This document shows, piece by piece, positions 27,440 to 40,189 of a stretch of DNA of 64,000 bases. Each line of letters starts with the position of its first letter. The stretch's first letter is position 1. The notes beneath the pieces are model-generated. The model was not told the DNA's origin, did not search any database, and saw nothing but the letters and a program-made list of their open reading frames with translations. The stretch is taken from positions 13,640,912-13,704,911 of the forward strand of contig ML681997.1 in assembly GCA_007922195.1 (NCBI GenBank), in the 5' to 3' direction. Made by a program: the position numbers and the translations under genes. Source of the stretch: Podocnemis expansa. Lineage: Eukaryota; Chordata; Testudines; Podocnemididae.

Positions 27440-30400
27440 GCATGGCTCGTAGGGATCCACTTCGACTTGGTAAATTTCATCCAGCCCTTAGAATAGTGAG
27501 GACAATTTGTTTTGCTGTTTGACACTTGTGAGAAAAATCTTGACAATCAAACCAGCTAAATGTACTAAAGATTATGATTCTGGTATAGATCTTGATCTAA
27601 GATTAAGGTAAATTCATGTTGATCTTGTTACTAGTACTATTCAAACCAGAATTAGGGCCATGTTGTTTTAGATTCTACAAAGAAATAACACAAAGACAGT
27701 ATGTATCAGAGAGAGCTTGCACTACAAGATCTAGGAAATGTATGATAGGTGCACATATCAGCTGGTTTAAAAAAAGGGAAGTGGCAGAGGGAATGTAATT
27801 TTTATTAAAACATTCACCAAAATTTTATCCTATTTTTTTTAATCAAAACGAAAAGTTTTGTTGAAATTTTGGAAGGTTTTGCTCAGCTCTTGTTAATAAC
27901 AAATATGGAGGATGAGGTGAGGCTAAGGTTAGAGCAGAGACGGGTGTTTCCATAAATGAGTCATAACTGTAGTCTCAGGAGTTGCCAGTCTGACTGATGC
28001 CAAATGGTAATACTTCCCGAAATGGAAATCTCTAAGTATAATCACTTTCGCTTGGAACTGTATGTTTGATTTTTGTTCATTGCATTCTGTTGCATTACAG
28101 TGTTGCTTGTAAACTGAAAAAAAAAACCTTGAATGACATATTTAATAGCTCTATAAAAGGAACAATGTTTCCTTATAAATGGAAGGGTCTGTCCAATTAC
28201 ATTCACGGAAATTAAGGCCTGGGAATGAGAATGAGATATTTGATGATTTACAAGGAATGATGGAAGTTTTCACTTGCACTGACACGTATTTTCTGTGCTG
28301 TGGAAGTAAAAGTTGAATGCAACTATATCCTCTTTTAGCATTGCCCTTCCTTTGTTATATAGAGGTTTGATGGCATTCTGTTGTATTATAGTCACTCAGA
28401 GGCAAGGAAGATAGGTATAAATATTCATTAAAAGGTCATCATGGTTAGAACAAGTCAGCCAGCTCATACTGGGTGGAGGCAACTGGCCTCACATGCCATC
28501 AATAGATTTATGCACTTGACATACATTCTAAAATAAATCATTACAGAAATGTTCACATTCCTTGAGGGGGACCGAAGGGATTAGAAGCATCAAAGGGAAA
28601 GGATAGCAATCAGGAGAGGTTTGATAGAAGAATGCTCTGAGCCCAGTACATGTGGGAGCTACATCTACTTTACATGTATTATTCTGAAAGCTTCGGGATA
28701 TTTTGGGTTTATCTTGTTTCGTCAGCAGTGGATGGTTTTGTGTGTGCTACATAATAATTAGATCTTCTGTCATACCCTCAGTGGAGAGCCCTGGCCTCTC
28801 AGCTCATGTGTACCCTGTAAACTACATCTCTGCTTAGCACTTCACCTCACACTGCACTGCTCCAGCTACTTTTAAAATCAATGGAAAGACTCCCATGGGT
28901 GAGAGCACTAGGGTAGAGCAGCTGTAGTTGTTTTTATCACTGTGTCATCCTATCCTGGGCCTAAGTGGTTCTAGAGGAGATATTAAAGCTCCTGTCCCAG
29001 TCTGCACTTGCATTGTCCCATTTGCTAGCTTCAGTCTCCAATACTAAAACAAAAGCTCAGCATAGACAAGATAATGGAGCTGCATTTTTAGATGATGAAT
29101 TGGACTTTTGTGGCATTTGAACAAGAGGCTAAAAGACTTCATATAGCTAGGATGTGACTTGTGAGGATGAAGGAAATGATTGTTCAATAGAGAGAAAAAG
29201 ATCCTGATTTGTTTTGCAAGAAAAGTCTAAAGTGTCCAGCTCTTTGATAAGTGTTATTAAGATGTATTATGTTTATTACTGTTGTTTTTCCTAAATAAAA
29301 CTGTAACTTCTTCCAGACACCAGTGTCAATGATGGGGAGAAGAAAGAATAGTGGAGGCTGCTAATGTTAATGTCAGGATCAATTTTAGTCTCAGCTACCT
29401 TGCCTTCTGGTAGGGAATGCTTTGTTGGGGCTGCACAGAGGCAATGCCTAACTGGTACATCCCACTGCAGCCAAAGGTTGTATTCACTAGCTAGCTCTGC
29501 AATGGAAGAAGCTAACAAAAGGCCATGATGTACTGCTGGCCAGTCACAGGGGTGAATTTTTTTGTTCTCTGCACTGGCAGCCTGAAACAATCCCTGTTCA
29601 CTCCCACGCAGAGGAGTATTAGGTGTTTTTACTACCCCTAATTTCTCTCCAGTGTCTATCTCTTTGAGTTTCACTTACAGTTACTTGTTAGAGGATGCTC
29701 CCTGTAGACAATACCTGGCTTAAGAAGGTCCCAGAAATGGGGATGGGGGAGAAGAGTACCATCCAGTAATGTACATGTGGAAGGATAGGAGCTTGAACAT
29801 TGATTAGAGACGGAGCAAATGCTGAGATATGAGAATGGGCTCAGCTTGGATGCAGTGAAGTGAGCCACTTACATTATCTGCTCTGTTAAGCCTATTGGAC
29901 AGCTAGCTGTTATAGGTCCTACTTTTCATGTGAGGATCCAGAAGACATTTCCCTTAGACTTTTTGGTCGAAATACTATAACTTGGCAGGACCGCTGTATT
30001 TATGTACGGATGCATTTAATCACATGGCATTCCACCTTTCCATCTCTGCCTTTCAGTGCCTCCTGATTCAGGGCATGTTCTCAGTTATCTACATTACCTC
30101 CTTTTTTACTGTTATTAAATTCTCAGAATCTGTGCATGCTAAACTGTCAATATAAGGTGATTATGAAGTACAAAGGCAAGTACACAGCACTACTTTACAG
30201 CATGACGTTGATCTAAAAGAGTTCTGTAAAGCAGTGTTTTTAAATATTGGAATGATGGAAACATAAGCATGAAGGAAAATGCTGTATGAAAGAAGAGATA
30301 CTCTTTCATTGTAACACTACAGACATAAGCACATAAGACTAAGAGGCAGCATAGTGTAGTAGATAGGCTGCTAGACTGGAACTCAGAAGAGACAGCATTT
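27440..30400. other. About 3 kb of unique-looking DNA, no gene recognised
   Basis: No repeat boundaries or domains are recognised. The longest open frame is on the minus strand at 29291-29674 (127 codons); its translation has no motif I know and no clear splice sites. Confidence 0.45.
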
Positions 30401-30535
30401 TATTCAAGTTCGAAAGGGGCTGCCGTGTTAGTCTGGTAAAGCAAAAAAAGCAAGGAGTCTTGTGGCACTTAAAGACTAACAGATTTATTTATCACATGAG
30501 GTTTCGTGGGAGACTATCTCACTTCATCAGAGAGC
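30401..30535 (-). mobile_element. Penelope-like element 3' tail
   Basis: The plus strand reads GGGGCTGCCGTGTTAGTCTGG, AAGGAGTCTTGTGGCACTT, AAGACTAACAGATTTATTT and GGTTTCGTGGGAGA, the complement of the PLE tail. Confidence 0.82.
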
Positions 30536-30589
30536 AAGTCACTTCATCTCTGTTTCTTCCCATCCTTTATACATCTTGTCTGTTTAGAC

Positions 30590-30766
30590 CAGTGGTTCTC
30601 AACCTTTTGTGGGTCACAACATGCTTGGCAGCATATTGCGACTCTACAGGATACACTAGCCCACTCTCTCCAAGCCAAATCCAGCCAGTTCCCAGCTCTC
30701 TGCAACACACTTAGTGGGGTATAGTGACACAGTAATGTGTCCCAACACAGTGGTTGAGACCCACTG
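30590..30766. mobile_element. hAT MITE with perfect 8-bp duplication
   Basis: The 177-bp element begins CAGTGGTTCTCAACCTTTTG and ends GTGGTTGAGACCCACTG. GTTTAGAC flanks it exactly on both sides (30582-30589 and 30767-30774). Confidence 0.93.
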
Positions 30767-30774
30767 GTTTAGAC

Positions 30775-32265
30775 AGGAAGTGCTTTGGGATAGGGACTGT
30801 CTTGCTCCAGTTCAGTTGGGTGCTCCAGGCATTATTGTTGTAGTGATTCTAGCAGATCTCTGGAGCCAATAGTGAGACAGTAGACAACTGTTATATGATA
30901 TGCTGAGCTGTAAATTCACATCGCGTCTCCTGAGTGTAAAGTTTAGAAAAGGTGGTTCGATCAGCTCAGATGGCCTATAATTTCTTACTTTGACAACTCA
31001 ATTTAGAAAGATTAAATTTTTATTGGTAAATGTCATTAAATTTCAATTTCCTTGCATGCATGCAAACAGACAAAAACATTTCCAGGAATTATAATAAAAA
31101 TTTACATATAGGCTAGGTAAGAAGAATGCTTCTTGAGAATTTGATAGAGGCTGATTTAAGGATATTGACTTTGTATATTTTGACAATGTGTTTTAAGAAT
31201 TTAAAAATAATAAAAACTATAAATTTCAGTGTTTACTGTCTTTAAATAATTCTCTGATCCTCCCAATCTTCTGACTTCCCCCATGATTTCCTCTAACTGT
31301 GAAAGTTTAAATCAATAAACATACAAAAAAGCTTGAAAATAAATATCGAAGTTATCCATAAAGAAAACAGACAAGAAAAGAATTCTGCAGTGCTTATTGA
31401 TGATTAAACTGATTGTAGCTGAGTTAAAAGAAATACAGTGAGCAAGTTCCTTTTCTTAAGAGATCACATTTGTAACCAGAAAAAAACACTCAGTCAATTA
31501 ACATAAACAGAACATGAAATAGAAATAGTTTGGGATCAATACAGCTTTAATGACTCTTTGTGTCCTAAGTAGTCAAATCTATAGCCCTTCACTTGAGCAA
31601 GGGAAGAATGAAAGCTCAGCTGCAGTTAACCTCTTGCCCTCTTTCAGGAAGTTGATCAGACTTTTCCTGTAAATATCCTTCTGAATAACTTGAAGAAAAT
31701 GTTATCATACGTGTGACACATGACAATTTAAAAAACCCAGTCCTCTTCCAACTGATATTTTGTCATCCATGGTGATTTGGCTAGAGTATTGCCTAAGCAT
31801 TTGCCAGATTTTGTTTTACATGTATGACAAAGTGAAATGACAATTCTGTTTGCAAATTGCTTTTTGTCACCAGATCAGTCTTTGCAAATGGAACAGAACA
31901 AAATCTTTTTAAAAGATGTAGATTTTCCTGCTTTTAAGAAATAGCAGAGTAATCATTTTAATAACTTTTTTTTTTAAATGACCTTTTAACTTCCTCTTTA
32001 AAATATAGCAATGTGAAAGAATTGGACTTTATTACAATTATGATCTACCATTTATGATATGGTGGCACCTAGAGGCCTCAACCAGGTCAGAACCCCAGTG
32101 TGCTAAGACACGATACAAACATACACAAAGTTAAATGATAGTTGAAGTGCTTACAATTTGAAGAACTGTGGAAGGTCACAATGCTGCAGTCAAATCCATG
32201 AGGGGCACAAAACCTTGCACCCTCAGGGATCCAGTTGCAACATCAGGGGGCTGTAGGATGTACTT
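30775..32265. other. AT-rich DNA, nothing recognised
   Basis: No coding frames over 60 codons and no recognisable repeat were seen in this stretch. Confidence 0.45.
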
Positions 32266-32272
32266 ATTAGAC

Positions 32273-32465
32273 AAAAAACAAATAAGGAGTCTTGTGGCAC
32301 TTTTAAAAAGACTAACAAATTTATTTATCACATGAGTTTTCATGGGAGAGAGCCCACTTCATTCCACGAAAACTCATGCTTTAAATAAATTTGTTAGTTT
32401 TTAAAAGTGCCACAAGACTCCTTGTTTTGCTGAACTAGACTAACACAACTACCCCTCTGAAACTC
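32273..32465. mobile_element. Foldback Penelope-like element insertion
   Basis: The left arm (about 32280-32370) is a tail in minus orientation: AAGGAGTCTTGTGGCACTT, AACAAATTTATTTATCACATG. The right arm (about 32371-32435) is the complement, followed by the outer tail GAACTAGACTAACACAACTAC. ATTAGAC flanks both sides (32266-32272, 32466-32472; 8 of 9 if extended). Confidence 0.88.
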
Positions 32466-33090
32466 ATTAGACTAGATCATCGATGATTATGTTTATGAGC
32501 AATTACCCAATTGTACAGTTTTATAGTCTTGTATGATGGCCATAAGTTTTCCATTGCAATTATGGTGAATTTGGAGTCACACAGTTAAGACATTTATTTG
32601 AGTATTAATTCAGTTGAATTTCTTTGTAATGTCATGGCTCTAGAATGTATGGATTTATAAAAAGATAATAAAGATGATATTCCATTATAAAAATCTTTAG
32701 GGAATTTCAGGGGGTTCAAAAAATGGACTAGGAGTCCTCTGTAGGCTGCTTTACAGCTTGAATGCCAGCCAGTTATAGTTTTAACAAACTCAGTAGGATC
32801 ATGCAAATTAATAATCACTCAGTTCATCTTGTAAGTTATTTTTGATGCTGAATAACAAAGATGCCAAAAATCTCATTAGGAGTGAGGCCAATCCTGCATG
32901 TTCTTTGTGGTTTCACTGGGAGTTTCACATCACTGCTGTCTGGAAAGAGCAGGCCCTAAATAGGTCACAGGTATTTTAAATAGAGACCGGAAAAGGAGCT
33001 GATGTTTGGATCAAATTTACATTTGACCTGAGGTTCATTGCAAAAGCACTAGACTCACAGAAGCTTTGCTAGCTAGATAACAAGCCCTGC

Positions 33091-33200
33091 AAATAGTGTA
33101 GTAGCTAGCACCTCTGCTTAACATGTAGAAGGTCCTAGGTTCAATTCCCAGTGGGTTGGACTTGATGATCTCATGAGGTCCCTTCCAGCCCTATGATTGG
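33091..33200 (+). mobile_element. tRNA-Val-like SINE with CR1-like tail
   Basis: The head ATAGTGTAGTAGCTAGCACC resembles a tRNA A box. The anticodon region CTGCTTAACATG has AAC, and GGTTCAATTCC is a B box. The head follows the tRNA-Val(AAC) pattern. From TGGACTTGATGATCTCATG onward the sequence matches a CR1 3' end, which suggests mobilisation by CR1 machinery. Confidence 0.8.
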
Positions 33201-33339
33201 ATTTGGATATGGTAAAATGTTTATAATGATGGATAAAAGCAAGCTATAAATATTTTTATTCTGTATTTAGAAAGAAGCAAGATGATGTACTCATATTACA
33301 TGAAGATAATGGAAGTAGACTACAGCCCATTAGTTGCAG

Positions 33340-34937
33340 AATGTTAAATAGCACCTACTAAGAATGCACATTTTTAAATCAGCAGGCCTGAATAATTGGT
33401 ACCTAGGAGTCCTAAAAGAGTAGGCTTAGGAGATCTCTGGCCCACTAATGGTAATGTTTAAAAAATCTTGGAATACCAGAAAAATTCCAGGACACTGAGA
33501 GAGTATTGTTTCAATGTTCAAAAAGGACACGTGGGATGACCCAGAGAGTTATAGGTCAATTAGTCTGATTTCAGTACTGGGCAAAACAATGGTAAAGCTG
33601 ATACAGGATTCAATTGATAAAAAAATTAAAGGATGGAAATGTAATTATTGCCAGGCAACATAGTTTAATGAAAAATTGATCTTGTCAGACAAATCTGATT
33701 TTATTTTGGATGACATTACAAGTTTGGTTGATAAATGTAACTATGTATTTGGGGACAATTGACTTAGCATCACATGACATTCTCATTAAAAATTAGAGTA
33801 TATGATATTTGTAAAGCACCCATTAAATGGATTAAGAATTGACAGATCTCAAAAAGTAGTTGTCAATAGAGAACCATCATCCATGAGGGGATATTGCTAG
33901 TATGGTTCAACAAGGATCCATTCCAGACCTCATGCTATTCAATATTTTTTTCAGTGATCTGGAAATAAATATAAAATCACTGCTAATAAAATTTGAGTAG
34001 GGCACAAAAACTGACAGCATGGTAAGTAACACTTAGGACAAGGCAGTCATACAGAGTGGTTTTTGCTTGCTTGTAAGCTGGGCCTGTTCAAACAAAATGC
34101 ATTTGAACAGAGACAAACACAAAGTAGAGTATCAAGGAACAAAGACTGCTGACCATATCTTCAGAAAAGGAGACTCTTTGGGTCCTAGTAAACAATGAAT
34201 GGAATATGAACCCCCACTGTGATTCTGCAGCCAAAAGGGCAAAAGTGATCCTTGAACATACACACGGAGGAGCAGGGTAGTGATTTTATCCTCTGTATAC
34301 TGCATTGGTCAGACAGATACTAGAACACTACATAAATGTAGTTTGGGTATTTACACATGAAAAAATGTTAAAAATTGGAAAGATTGCAAAAGATAGAAGA
34401 AGAAAGTCATGAGATCCATGGGCTGGAGAAATTGCCTTACCTTAGGAGACATAAAGAGCTCAATCTGTTTAGATCATTGAAAAGAAGATTGAAAGTTGAC
34501 TTGATTACAGACCATAAGTACCTTTGCAGAGATAAAATACTGGGTAGTAAAGGGCTCTTCAGCCAATGAGAGGCAGGCATAACAAGAACCAATGGCTGGA
34601 AGCTGAAGCCAGACAAATTCAAATTAGAAATTAGATACTAATTTTTAACAGCAAGAGTACTTAACCGCTGAAATAAGCTACCAAGGGAAGTGGTGGATTC
34701 TCCATCTCTTGAGATCTCAGTCAAGACTGGCCATCTTTCTGGATGATATGCTTTAGTCAACCACGTTATTTGGCTCATAATACGGGTCACTGGTTGAAGT
34801 TTTGCCACTTGCTAGACACAGGAAGTCAGACTAGATGATATATTAGTCTGTTTTGGCCAGAGCCGTAACTAGCAGGGGACTGGACTTGATAACCTCTTGT
34901 GGTCCCTTTCCAGTATCTATAGTTCTGTGGTTCTATG
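33340..34937 (+). mobile_element. Old CR1 LINE, reverse transcriptase to 3' end
   Basis: The plus strand has a decayed ORF2 with pieces such as DPESYRSISLISVLGKTM (near 33540), MVQQGSIPDLMLFNIF (near 33900) and YLRRHKELNLFRSLKRRLKVDLI (34430-34510). The 3' end is GGACTTGATAACCTCTTGTGG followed by TTCTGTGGTTCTATG. Many stops and frameshifts mark it as older than the copies at 23.6-27.4 kb. Confidence 0.85.
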
Positions 34938-37305
34938 ATCAAATGTAGAAGACTCCTACACACGTTATGGCAACAGGAAGCAGCCACAACAGGGTGCTTT
35001 CAATCACCAAGAAATGCGCTAGCATTAGTAGTACTAGTAAGTTGTGGAAGGCTAGTACTTTCTTGTATATGGGATCCTCTTCCAGCACTCAGTTTGGGGT
35101 ACAAACATTGATGAGCTACTGAGAGGGGGTTTCTGGGACAGGTTCAGAGTATTCAGGGCAAGGTGCTGAATACCCTCAATTGCCAGAGACTTCAAAAGGT
35201 TGTTGAGGGCATGGGGGTGTCTATCTCCCCTTGAAATCAATGGGAGTAAGGGACCTACATACCCTTTTGAATCTGGGCCTCAGCACCTTGCAAGATCAGG
35301 CACAGCATTATTTGGGTCAGAATAATCAGGTTAGAAAAGGTATAAATAAGAGAAGGCAATGGAAGTGGACAGGGTAAGCCTGACTTGAGAGCACATCAAA
35401 GAGAAATAAGTATGTGGGGACTAGTTAATTTAAGTGAAGAAGGCCTCTGGGAAACTTATTGTAAATACTAGTATGCAATCAGCATGGTAGATGGTATTTT
35501 ATCAGTAGCATTAACCTAAAGAGTTGAAGCATGGTCAGATCATATAACAACACTTTGGTGGTCTCATTTGAGTCTCACAGAAAACAGTACCAAAACCGCC
35601 ACTGACTTAAGTCATGCTGGATCAAGCCACAGGACAGCAAGTAAACAGCACAGGGCCACTACCTGTTGGCTTGCTACTTCTTCTTTTAACCTGATCAGGA
35701 TGTGTGCTTGCTTTGCCCTTATGCTACCTATGGGGCTCCATCAAAGGGCAAACCAATCTATGCTGAAGATATGCAAGGAAGAAGTGTCCAAAAATATTCC
35801 ATTAATCTGAACAGACAGTGCTGTTGAGAAGTGGGTCATGGTTAGATAGTAAATATCATTTGAGAGTGGGCAACAACATATGGAACGTTCCCTCTTATCC
35901 TTATTTAATAAGATATTGTCATATTTACTCATCTCTGTATCTAGTCTGACCAGGCCTCTGTACGTCCTGATCAATTCTTACCTGCAGGTGGATGATTCAG
36001 TACATCCATCCACCATCACCTCCTCCCGTTATCATTATGTAACAAGAGCTTTAAATTCTAACCTGGTGTTGATACATCAAAATGTATTTCTATAGGGAAA
36101 ATATAATATATATCAGTTACTCACCATGAAGGATTCTTTAAGACAAGGCTGTCATGAAGCTTTTGACAATATCTTAGTGAACTTCCAGAGGCCCCTACAT
36201 ATTCAAAGACATCCATTTTCCCTTCAGCTATGGGATCATGACATATAACTACACAGAATGTATGAATTTTGTCAATGGAAACTGGGCTTGACTGATAGGA
36301 TTTTTTTTTTTTGTACACTACGATTATAAAAAAGTCAGACATTTAGGTCCATGTGCAAAAATGAATGTGCAGCTGTGCCTAACTGGTATGCAGGATTATC
36401 AGGTAAAAAGTCAGGTGGTGGCATATAGAAATGTCAGTTTTGTCATCCTATTAGCTGTTGGCACGTGCACATACCAGTTAGATATTTGACTCCATTCACA
36501 TTTTTGCTTTAGTCTTCTGCCTTTTAAAAAGCTATCCCTAAGTTTGATGCTATCTATTTAATATATGTCCCTTGATCTCATTTGGTCACTGATTTAACAA
36601 AAGAAATGGGAGATGGCAGTAAGGTATGCTCTTATGGAATCAAAGAATTCCTCTGTAATAGGCTATACATAAAATGTATCACACCAGCAAACTTAGATTG
36701 CATGGATTCAGTCCTCTGGGACATGTAATAGAATGTGAAGTTGAAGACTCTATTCTTTTATAGGGTTGATCATGTCAAAATATGCCCCATTTAGAAAATC
36801 AGATAAACCTTTAACTGAAATGAACTTCTACATGAAATACAGTATTCCCAGCTACTTTGCTATTATTTTTCCCAGGAGTTGATTGAACAGTGGTTCTTTT
36901 CAGAGCAACATATCACTGCGATCGCTAGTAAGAAACAGATACTTTTCCTTGCCTTTGAATCATTACAGCTGGGATGTAAAGCCAAAGCAATGTAGAAAAT
37001 GGTGTGAAATAAATATTTTACTACTGAACCTCTATTGTAGCCTCAAATTACATCCCACCTATATAACCTTGACTAGTCTTGATTATACCAGTCTCTCAAT
37101 ATCTCCACATTAGAGGACCCCTGCTCTCTGTGATAATGTAGTTGCTCTGATAAAGCAAAATCTGTTTCCTCTTCTCTTTTCTGATTCATATTATAAAGTA
37201 ATTCTCTATATTTTTTCTCAATTAAAAAAATAAAGAGGAACAAAGTTGAAAAGCAGCAGTTAAAACTGATTAGTAGCTTCATATTATTGACTATTACTCT
37301 CTTTA
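34938..37305. other. AT-rich DNA, no gene recognised
   Basis: Short open frames only. No domain, RNA gene or clear repeat was recognised. Confidence 0.45.
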
Positions 37306-37310
37306 TTATA

Positions 37311-37317
37311 AATAATA

Positions 37318-37350
<33 letters not shown>

Positions 37351-37380
37351 TACTATTATTATTATTATTATTATTATTAA
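37311..37380. repeat. (AAT)n/(ATT)n microsatellite
   Basis: An AAT run (about 37315-37350) is followed after TACT by an ATT run (about 37355-37379), making an imperfect hairpin. Just upstream of a CR1 copy. Confidence 0.95.
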
Positions 37381-37557
37381 CTATATTAGTCATTATCCAT
37401 TGTGCTACATACTTTGCAGGTTTGCAAATGATACAAAACTACTCAATATAATTAAATCCAAAACAGATTGCAAAGAGTTACAAATGGATGTAACAAAACT
37501 GGGTGACTGGGCAACAAAATCCACACTGGAAAACGTAATCACAACTACACATATAAA

Positions 37558-37824
37558 ATGATAGGATCTAAATTATCTGTTACCACTCAAGAAAGAGATT
37601 TTGGAGCCATTGTGGATTGTTCTCTGAAAACATTCAATCAATGTGCAGTGGCAGACATAAAAGCTAACAGAATGTCAGGAATCATTAGGAAAGAGATAGA
37701 TAACAAGCCAGAAGATATCATATTGCCTCTTCATAAATCCATGGTACTCCCATATCTTGAATATTTTGTGCAGGTCAGATCACCTCATCTCAAAAAAGAT
37801 ATATCAGAGTTAGAAAAGGTATAG
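37558..37824 (+). pseudogene. CR1 ORF2 C-terminal remnant
   Basis: The 88-codon frame includes ERDFGAIVDCSLKTFNQC, IIRKEIDNKPEDIILPLHKS and LPYLEYFVQVRSPHLKKDI, typical of the part after the reverse transcriptase palm. It ends in a stop; later parts are frameshifted. Confidence 0.85.
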
Positions 37825-38195
37825 AGGGTGACAATTAACATTACTAGGACAAAGCTGCATATGAGGAGAGATTAGTAAGACTGGAACATTTCAGCTTGGA
37901 GAAGAGATGGACAAAGGGGGATACGATATAGGTCTGTAAAATCAGGACTAGTGTGGAGAAAGTAAATAAGGAAATGCTATTTACTCCTCTTAACACAAAA
38001 AGGAGTGGTCACCAAATGAAATTAATAGGCAGCAGGTTTAGGAGAAATAGAAGGGAGTATTTCTTCACACAATGCACAGTCAACCTGGGGAACTCCTTGC
38101 CAGAGGATGTTCTGAAGGCCAAAACTATAACAGGGTTCAAAAAGAACTAAATAAGGTCATTGAGGATAGGTCTATCAATGGCTGGTAGCCAGCAC

Positions 38196-40189
38196 TGTCT
38201 GTGACTCATAGCAGTTACCTTGATGGCCACCCCTCCCGGGCCATCACTAAAGTACATAGAACGTGTGAAGTGAACAATGGCCCCTTCACCTTAACTAGAT
38301 GGCCCCCTTGAACTCAACTGGATGGCCGTTACCACCCTGGCGGCCCATTGTTTTGCAGGGCTTGGTGTAGGCGGGCTCTGCCTAACTGCAAGGTTCTGCA
38401 GGGCATGACTCATACCCCCATTGTTCCCCACATTCCCTGTAATCAGGGAAAGGGGGGAAATAGTCTTTAAAAGCTGAGGTTCTGGGGTGCTCAGGCAGGA
38501 TGGTTTTCAACATCTCTCCTGGCCTGATCAACCAGAAGCTGCCTCCTCTGCTCACGAGCTTCCCCTAGAGCGTATCCACGAGTTACCCCCACGAGTACAA
38601 CTGCAGGCCTATTACGAGTCTCCTTCTCCAGCCTGTAATGCTGTTACCTTTGCTGCTAGGAGTGGTAAGAGCTTGCCCTGCAATCCCTCTCTAAAGTTTT
38701 CTGTTTCTTTATTGCTGCCTTCGAACTGCTCTCCCCAGCTTTACAGGCTTGCGTGTGTACCTTTCTGTTTGCTTGCAGCGCCAGTTTTTGTTAGGAGCTC
38801 CCCTGTCCCCGTGTCTGTAATTGCGTCTTGCTACTTTGTTTCAGTCAGTGTATCCCTTTTCCTTCTGGGTTCTTTGAACTTGCTTTAAGAGTATCATTGT
38901 GTTTTGCAACATTGTATAGAGTTAATTGGTAGCCTTAGAAGTCTTAAGTTAGCTGTTAAGATTGTTTCCTTTGGTTGGTAGCTTATAGAATTGTTTTGTT
39001 AAGTTGCCTTTGCCCTCCCCTCTGTAACTTCCCCAACTTAAATAAACTTTTTCTCCCTAACTTTACTCATCCCCTCTTTATTTCCCGACCCCCTCCCATG
39101 TGCCCGAAGTTCACCGCTGCACCCAACTCCCTTTCCCGCACTCCCTCCTTCCCCTGCAACCCCCTTTTTTCACCACTTCTCCGCTCCGCCGTTCTCCCCC
39201 CAGCCACCGCATTTTCCGCGGCTCCCCCTTTTGCCCCTGCACACCTTTTCTGCGGCTTCCAGCGGGCTCCCCGCCCTAGCCGCCGCTTTCCTGCAGCTCC
39301 CCGGGGGCTCTCCACCCTAGCCACCGTTTTCTGCGGCCCCTGCCCCCGGCTCCCGAGCCACTCCCGTATCCACTGCCGTTCTGCGGCTCCCAGCTCCCGA
39401 GCTGCTCCCGCTCTTCTGCAGCTCCCCACGGGCTCCCCGCCCTAGCCGCCGCTTTTCTGCGGCTCCCGAGCCGCTCCCGCGGCCACTGCCGCTTTCCCTG
39501 ACCCACTCCTGCCTTCCCGCCGCTGTTTTCCCCGACCCACTTCTGCCTTCCCGCCGCCGCTTTCACTGAACCCCTTCTGCCTTCCCGCCGCTGCTTCCCC
39601 CGAACCCCTTCTGCCCTCCCAGCTACTGTTCCCCGAACCCCTTCTGCCTTCCCTACCATTTTGCCCACCTCTGCCTCCCTCGCAAACCCCTGAATCCCCT
39701 TTCAGCTCCTCCTGCTTCTCCATTGCCCACACTCCCACGCACCTACAGCCCCTCTCCTGCCTCTGTCCCTTACCCCAACCCCCAAGCACCTCCTCACCCT
39801 GCTGCCTTTCGACACCCCCCCATTTGCCTTCACTCCTCTTCAGGCCCCAGCTTCCCTGTTACTTATCTTCTCTGCCACTGCCGCAAACTAATTTGCATTG
39901 TACCCCCCCCTTTTCCTATAGTGTATTAAAGTAGCCTTTAGGTTATAGTAAGTAGGGCTATAGGGTTAGTAGGCTAGTTGAAGAACCCCATTGTTCCCCA
40001 ACCTGTCCCCACTCCCGAAAGTTAGGTACTCCCCAACACTTTACAGAAACCACTGTGACAAACACCGACCACCGCTCACCTTACCCTATACTCATTTTAA
40101 TAAAGTGTACCCCAAATCCACCCCATACCCCACAGGTGCAGTGGTTGTCCCCCAAGATCCTCAAATCTCCGAACCTGCTGGCAGGGTCA
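38196..40189 (+). mobile_element. LTR-like insertion (possible solo LTR), 1994 bp
   Basis: The insert begins TGTCTGTGACTC and ends GGCAGGGTCA, the TG...CA form of long terminal repeats. Its flanks are AGCAC (38191-38195) and AGCAT (40190-40194), a 5-bp duplication with one change. A TATA-like TTTAAAAG lies near 38464. AATAAA signals occur near 39041 and 40099, and GGAGTG|GTAAGAG near 38667 resembles a splice donor. A GC-rich minisatellite inflates the middle. No gag, pol or env is seen. The class is inferred. Confidence 0.7.
39230..39660. repeat. GC-rich minisatellite inside the LTR-like element
   Basis: The phrase CTTCTGCCTTCCC with GCCGCTG recurs about every 30-40 bp between 39505 and 39655. 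Upstream units carry CTGCGGCTCCC. Long frames on both strands here follow from composition. Confidence 0.8.

Noticed and set aside
29291..29674. 127-codon minus-strand frame
   Set aside because: No recognisable motif or splice sites; length is not remarkable in 64 kb read in six frames.
33091..33163. Possible tRNA-Val gene
   Set aside because: The A and B boxes are recognisable but acceptor stem pairing is lost and the sequence runs into a CR1-like tail; it is a SINE.
34858..34872. CAGAGCCGTAACTAG as a full hAT element
   Set aside because: Only one end is present and no partner terminus or duplication was found; noted only as a possible remnant.
39067..39789. Overlapping minus-strand frames of 115-130 codons rich in Gly, Arg and Glu
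   Set aside because: They come from the minisatellite in the LTR-like insertion.
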